Shown: positions 60,601 through 64,000 of the stretch, in pieces
How the letters are laid out: every line of letters begins with the position of its first letter
Numbering within the stretch: the first letter of the stretch is position 1
Assembly (NCBI GenBank): GCA_963976625.1
Contig: CAXBLA010000010.1
Location: 40,565-104,564, forward strand
Length of the DNA: 64,000 bases
Reading direction: 5' to 3'
DNA from: UBA1924 sp963976625
Lineage (GTDB): Bacteria > Planctomycetota > Phycisphaerae > Phycisphaerales > UBA1924
Translations under genes and position numbers: made by a program
Notes under the pieces: model-generated
What the model saw: the letters and a program-made list of their open reading frames with translations, nothing else
What the model was told of the DNA's origin: nothing
Databases searched by the model: none

Positions 60601-60996
60601 CGACGGATCGAAGCCTACCGCCGATTGGGCACGGCGAGTTCTCAGGAAGCCATCGATCAGGTGGTCGAGGACCTGACGAGTGCGTATTCGGATCCGCCGG
60701 AGCTCGTCCGCCGATTGGTGCTCCGCGCCCGCGTCCGGGCGGCTTGCCAGTCCCTCTTCGTCCGCGGGGTCAGCCAACGCGGCGAGGATGTTGTCTTCCT
60801 GACTTCCTCCCCCGATCAGATCTTGGCTCAGCTGCGATCAAGCCCCGTCGAGTTGCGGATGCTCCAGGGCGATCTCGCCCAGACCAACGCCAAGACCAGC
60901 GCCGGCGAGCAGCTCAGCGAGATCTACGCCCGCCCACAAACCAAGCCCAAATCAGTCATGCAGGGGGCCAAGGGTGTGTTATCATGGGTGTCGTGA
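57628..60996 (+). CDS. mfd: Transcription-repair coupling factor Mfd
   Basis: With the ATG at 57628 the product has 1122 residues, normal for Mfd. It contains the N-terminal UvrB-like region (TDEAEDIYAEINA-type fold, GSSISLVAYALGKQ), the RNA-polymerase-interacting region (IQIDDFVVHAEHGIAKFVG) and the RecG-like motor with GDVGFGKTE near 602, DEEQRFGV near 703 and the LRGRVGRSHQRAYCYL motif. Mfd removes stalled RNA polymerase and recruits UvrA. A GTG at 57553 would add 25 residues without conserved content. It lies 136 bases after the ComEA-like gene. Confidence 0.95.
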   Translation: MDLLTPIIADSAFKAFAKGLGAGHRTIATGSVGSSISLVAYALGKQVKRPVLIVCAHLDEAEDIYAEINAISPDQCAVFPALELSPGESSVSAELFAQRASMISAFRSGKIPPVLIAPIAALMQPVPSEERIATLVREVHSASEVDPSELIAWMSGAGYERVDTIEYPGQFASRGGIVDVFPPTGPGNTPIPVRIDFFGDEIDTISEIDIDTMGSDRKVDSVLLGAVGEAQLSGAKDDQSVLEYLPRESIVLLAETFEVVEQGRGYFERISDGRAMYGPPAVLKVLESRFHALAEVNQFSAGKSGADALVGLPVGTLPPFDKEVSGAIRELGELKEQVDTVILACGSDGEFARLGELLTLHAPGVDIERAILDIRRGFTWEASDTGAGIGRYAIVPAGELLHRSSVRRRIQKIRAGRTMDTFLDIQIDDFVVHAEHGIAKFVGMAVMDASGTAKQRRQFDSSSISAQSNKKAKARKEDQEEYLTLEFAGRSRLHVPCSQIALVQKYVGGFKGKPPLSSIGGKKWKAQKERVTESVKDLASEMLRVRAAREHVPGFSYPSDTDLFKEFEAEFPYEETEDQLGSMVEIKKDMQSSRPMDRLICGDVGFGKTELAIRAAFKAVEAGRQVAVLVPTTVLAEQHERTFRQRFADYPFRVESLSRFKSTKDIKRTIEDLKLGRVDVVVGTHRILSKDIRFANLGMVVIDEEQRFGVEHKEALLRLRLTVDVLTLSATPIPRTLHMSMLGLRDISSLTTPPVDRRSIVTEVIPYNTHRVTRAIQRELAREGQVYFVHNRVHNIESVADNIRQLVPGAKVIIGHGQMAGNDLEQVMHKFMTRQADILVSTTIIESGIDIPTANTMIINDADRFGLSELHQLRGRVGRSHQRAYCYLLLPEDRTVKEVAQKRLKAIEEYSMLGAGFKIAMRDLEIRGAGNLLGAEQSGHIAAVGYEMYCQLLDQTVHQLTEAGAPEQVTHTSVDIGIFGYIPKAYIPSDVRRIEAYRRLGTASSQEAIDQVVEDLTSAYSDPPELVRRLVLRARVRAACQSLFVRGVSQRGEDVVFLTSSPDQILAQLRSSPVELRMLQGDLAQTNAKTSAGEQLSEIYARPQTKPKSVMQGAKGVLSWVS

Positions 60997-61119
60997 TGAT
61001 TCCCTGATGAATCTATGATGGGTAAGATCGCCCATGATTTACAGAAACTGAACACTCGTGGACAAACCCTGTGATAGACTATCTATCTGCCCTTTTTCCG
61101 ACCTTGAAGGATCAACGAC

Positions 61120-61869
61120 ATGCCTCAATCGAACGATGGATCGACCGAACTCCAGCCAGCGACCCGCCCGATGCAGCGCATCGACGGGGCGACCCAGCTC
61201 GATAGCATGCTCACCTCGCTCCGTCGGCGTTTGATCCGCGAGGCATCGCAAGCCGTGGATTTGTTGTCGCGATCGCTCGAGGTCCTCTGGACGGCTGACG
61301 CCGAGGGGGCCAAGGAGATCCGCAAGATCGAGAAGCAGATCGACCAAGAAGAGGTCAAGATTGAGCAGGAATGCTTCCGGATCCTGGCGCTCCAGCAGCC
61401 CTTTGGGGCGGACTTCCGCCTGATTACCTTTAGCCTCAAGGCCAACTCGGACATCGAGCGATTGGCCGACCATGCCTCGTCGATCGCCAAGATCAGCAAG
61501 AAGTTCGATGCGGATTCGCCCGACTGGCCCGAGTCCCTGCGTGAGATGGGCGAGCGGATCCCGGTGATGTGCCAGGAACTGCTCCGCGCCGTCATCGGCG
61601 CGGACGCCGAGGCGGCCAAGCTGGTTGTCGAGCGCGACAAAATCATCGACAAGCTCGACAAGCAGACCTTCCAGGACCTGGCCAACAAGATCGAGGCGCA
61701 CCCAGACTCGGCTTCGGACTACATGCTGATGTACCGCATCTCACGCGAGCTCGAGCGGGTGGGCGATCTGCTGGGTAACATCGCCGAGGATGTTGTGTAC
61801 CTCGTGACCGGCAACATCATCCGCCACGCACCCAAAAAGAAGAAGAATCTCGACAAGCCAGAGGGATAA
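61120..61869 (+). CDS. phoU: Phosphate signalling protein PhoU
   Basis: The 249-residue, all-helical protein has two PhoU repeats with the metal-binding motif pattern: ANSDIERLADHASSIAKIS and SRELERVGDLLGNIAEDV. PhoU links phosphate transport by Pst to the PhoR kinase. No pst or phoR gene is in the window. It has a short lysine-rich C-terminus (APKKKKNLD). Confidence 0.93.
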   Translation: MPQSNDGSTELQPATRPMQRIDGATQLDSMLTSLRRRLIREASQAVDLLSRSLEVLWTADAEGAKEIRKIEKQIDQEEVKIEQECFRILALQQPFGADFRLITFSLKANSDIERLADHASSIAKISKKFDADSPDWPESLREMGERIPVMCQELLRAVIGADAEAAKLVVERDKIIDKLDKQTFQDLANKIEAHPDSASDYMLMYRISRELERVGDLLGNIAEDVVYLVTGNIIRHAPKKKKNLDKPEG

Positions 61870-61906
61870 GCACCCAGGCTCGTGTCGATTTTGATACTAT
61901 GCACTC

Positions 61907-63562
61907 ATGGTGATCTTATATGGCGTGTCGGGTATCGTGTGTCTGCTGGGATTGCTGCTCCTGATCCGAGCAGCCAAAGGCCGACGGGTTTCATCCAACC
62001 CACACTGCGCCCACTGCGGCTTTGACCTCTTGGGGCTCACGCTCGATCGGGATGCCCAATGCCCCGAGTGCGGGCGCCCGACCATCCCCGGCACACCGGC
62101 GGTCTGTGACGGGCTCTTCAAACGACGCCCGGTGCTCGCGATGGCCGCCCTGCTGCTGATCGCGGTGGGGGTCACCGGCTTCGCTTGGCCGAAGGTCTCG
62201 CAGATCCCATCGATCAAGAACTTTGATTGGTACGCCTATTTCCCTGAGTCGCTGCTGCTCAAGCTCGAAGCCGAGGGAAACACCGATGCGCTGCAGGCAC
62301 TCCACGACCGTTTGATCCCTGGCACGCTCTCTGACGAGGGCCTCGAGACGCTTATCGAGCGTTCTTTAGCGGTGCTTGAGGATGAATCGGTAGTGTGGAA
62401 TGAGCGGTGGGGGGATGTGCTGCTTTATGGGATGCTCGAAGGCAAAATGAGCGATGCCCAACTCAAACACTACATGGAAGGGGCGTTTGAGCTCAGCGTC
62501 ACAGCCCCAGAGCAGATCGGGCCGGATGTTGGAGTGATCCAATACATGCAAAGACATGAAGTAATCACTAGAGGCCAAGGAGATTTTGTTTTCAGAGTAA
62601 CATGCGCTCAAGAGTCCGGCAGTGATGGAATTGATCACTCAGAAAATCGCTCACCCTATCAGTATTCAATCAAGAGCTTCCTTCCAAGAATAGCGGGCGA
62701 GCCTATTCCTGTGTCGAGGCGTTCATTCTCAGAGAGTGGAATGATTGGTCAAGAAGTGTACCCAGCTGGCTGGTTGCCGTACTGGGGTAGTAGTTCGGGG
62801 AGCGGGAGTACATTCAGGATCGAACCGGGCAAGGATTCATACGAGTATGTCTTTGAGGCACTCGTTGAAATCCAGCGAGATCAAGTTCCATTCCATCAAT
62901 GGACTCTGAGCCAAACAATGACCATCAAGCGTGTTGAGGTCCCAGAATACGCTCTATCACTCCAGGACCCTGAGTTTCTTGATCGAATCAGCAGCAATCT
63001 CTTTGTCGAAGCAGTCAGTATCCCAATCAATCCCACAGCCGCGATGGAGCACGGCTCGATCGCCCAGTCACACGAATCGCTGATGTACATTGAGAGCAGG
63101 GTCGTCGAAGAAGTCGGCCTGTTGGGCACGCTCCATGTCGTGCTCGGTGATGAAGAACTCCCATTTATCGATCTCAATATGTCTCGGCTCTCTTTGAGTC
63201 AGCGTATGCTGAATCTGATGCGTTCATCAAACAGAGAGCCTTCCTGGCTGGTTTACTTTATCGAGCACCAAGCGTTTTGGGATCGGGCGCGTGCCAAAGG
63301 CACAGTGGACCTGATCTATCGTCCTGATCCGTCCAAAGGCGTGATGGGCGCGAAGGTTGATCACATCATCAATGTTCCCATTCGATGGAGCAATGTCCCT
63401 GTGGTTGATCTAGAAGCAGTCCAGGAGAAAGTTCGCGAACTCGACGGCTCCACCAGCAATCGATGGATGCTACGGGAGGCTCCAGACAAGGATACAGGGC
63501 GCCGACGCAATACCAAACGCACTCATATCCCCGGGGAAATGCTTTACGAAGCTGATGAATGA
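61907..63562 (+). CDS. Hypothetical membrane protein with zinc ribbon
   Basis: The 551-residue product has a membrane helix near residues 2-21, a zinc ribbon (CAHC at 34-37 and CPEC at 52-55), and a second helix near 77-94. The large remainder is soluble and beta-rich, and I do not recognise it. The zinc-ribbon plus helix arrangement is common in planctomycete membrane proteins of unknown function. The DNA from about 62540 to 62960 is visibly richer in A and T than the rest of the gene. It starts 37 bases after phoU stops and might be co-transcribed. Confidence 0.75.
   Translation: MVILYGVSGIVCLLGLLLLIRAAKGRRVSSNPHCAHCGFDLLGLTLDRDAQCPECGRPTIPGTPAVCDGLFKRRPVLAMAALLLIAVGVTGFAWPKVSQIPSIKNFDWYAYFPESLLLKLEAEGNTDALQALHDRLIPGTLSDEGLETLIERSLAVLEDESVVWNERWGDVLLYGMLEGKMSDAQLKHYMEGAFELSVTAPEQIGPDVGVIQYMQRHEVITRGQGDFVFRVTCAQESGSDGIDHSENRSPYQYSIKSFLPRIAGEPIPVSRRSFSESGMIGQEVYPAGWLPYWGSSSGSGSTFRIEPGKDSYEYVFEALVEIQRDQVPFHQWTLSQTMTIKRVEVPEYALSLQDPEFLDRISSNLFVEAVSIPINPTAAMEHGSIAQSHESLMYIESRVVEEVGLLGTLHVVLGDEELPFIDLNMSRLSLSQRMLNLMRSSNREPSWLVYFIEHQAFWDRARAKGTVDLIYRPDPSKGVMGAKVDHIINVPIRWSNVPVVDLEAVQEKVRELDGSTSNRWMLREAPDKDTGRRRNTKRTHIPGEMLYEADE

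Positions 63563-64000
<438 letters not shown>

Overview
The window reads as chromosomal DNA of a planctomycete, most likely of the Phycisphaerae. The reasons are GC-rich genes, two prepilin-leader surface proteins, a PEP-CTERM-type secreted protein, dispersed chemotaxis and flagellar genes, and a 16S rRNA 3' end at the right edge with no 23S gene behind it. The taxonomic call is an inference from gene content. Nothing in the window looks like a phage, insertion sequence, integron or CRISPR array.

Layout. 1-3.9 kb: a duplicated-domain unknown protein, then two retropepsin-like aspartyl proteases flanking a histidine phosphatase. 3.9-8.7 kb: a minus-strand operon behind a clear cobalamin riboswitch (8466-8689), encoding a PEP-CTERM surface protein, a secreted PQQ-type beta-propeller, a pseudopilin-like protein, a BFD-like [2Fe-2S] protein and a nitroreductase. 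8.8-14.4 kb: recQ, an FKBP isomerase, GT2 and methyltransferase genes, a lipoprotein, VOC and DUF1569 proteins. 14.5-18.6 kb: rpmF-plsX-fabH-fabD-fabG. 18.8-24.3 kb: tRNA-Lys, a 43-residue membrane protein, an XRE/cupin regulator with a palindromic operator, a GH15 enzyme, a second pseudopilin and fliN. 24.4-26.2 kb: acpP-fabF. 26.4-37 kb: DUF1444, a glutamine amidotransferase, an oligopeptide ABC pair, a ferredoxin-NADP reductase and several envelope proteins. 37.2-39.5 kb: CheX-like and CheA-like proteins and tRNA-Leu. 39.7-43.3 kb: a glycosyltransferase and an ABC-2 permease. 43.9-54 kb: three SPFH/band-7 membrane proteins followed by an ABC ATPase, its permease and a large TPR-like protein, all co-directional. 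54-64 kb: purC, a GH10-like protein, comEA-like, mfd, phoU, a zinc-ribbon membrane protein and the 16S 3' end.

Two regions stand out. The first is the riboswitch operon, which looks like a planctomycete answer to cobalamin capture: surface and propeller proteins plus flavin and iron-sulfur redox proteins, with no TonB receptor in the window. The second is the SPFH triad joined to an ABC exporter and a TPR-like protein. Starts were chosen from visible ribosome-binding sites and family lengths. No database search was possible, so family names rest on motifs recognised in the translations.
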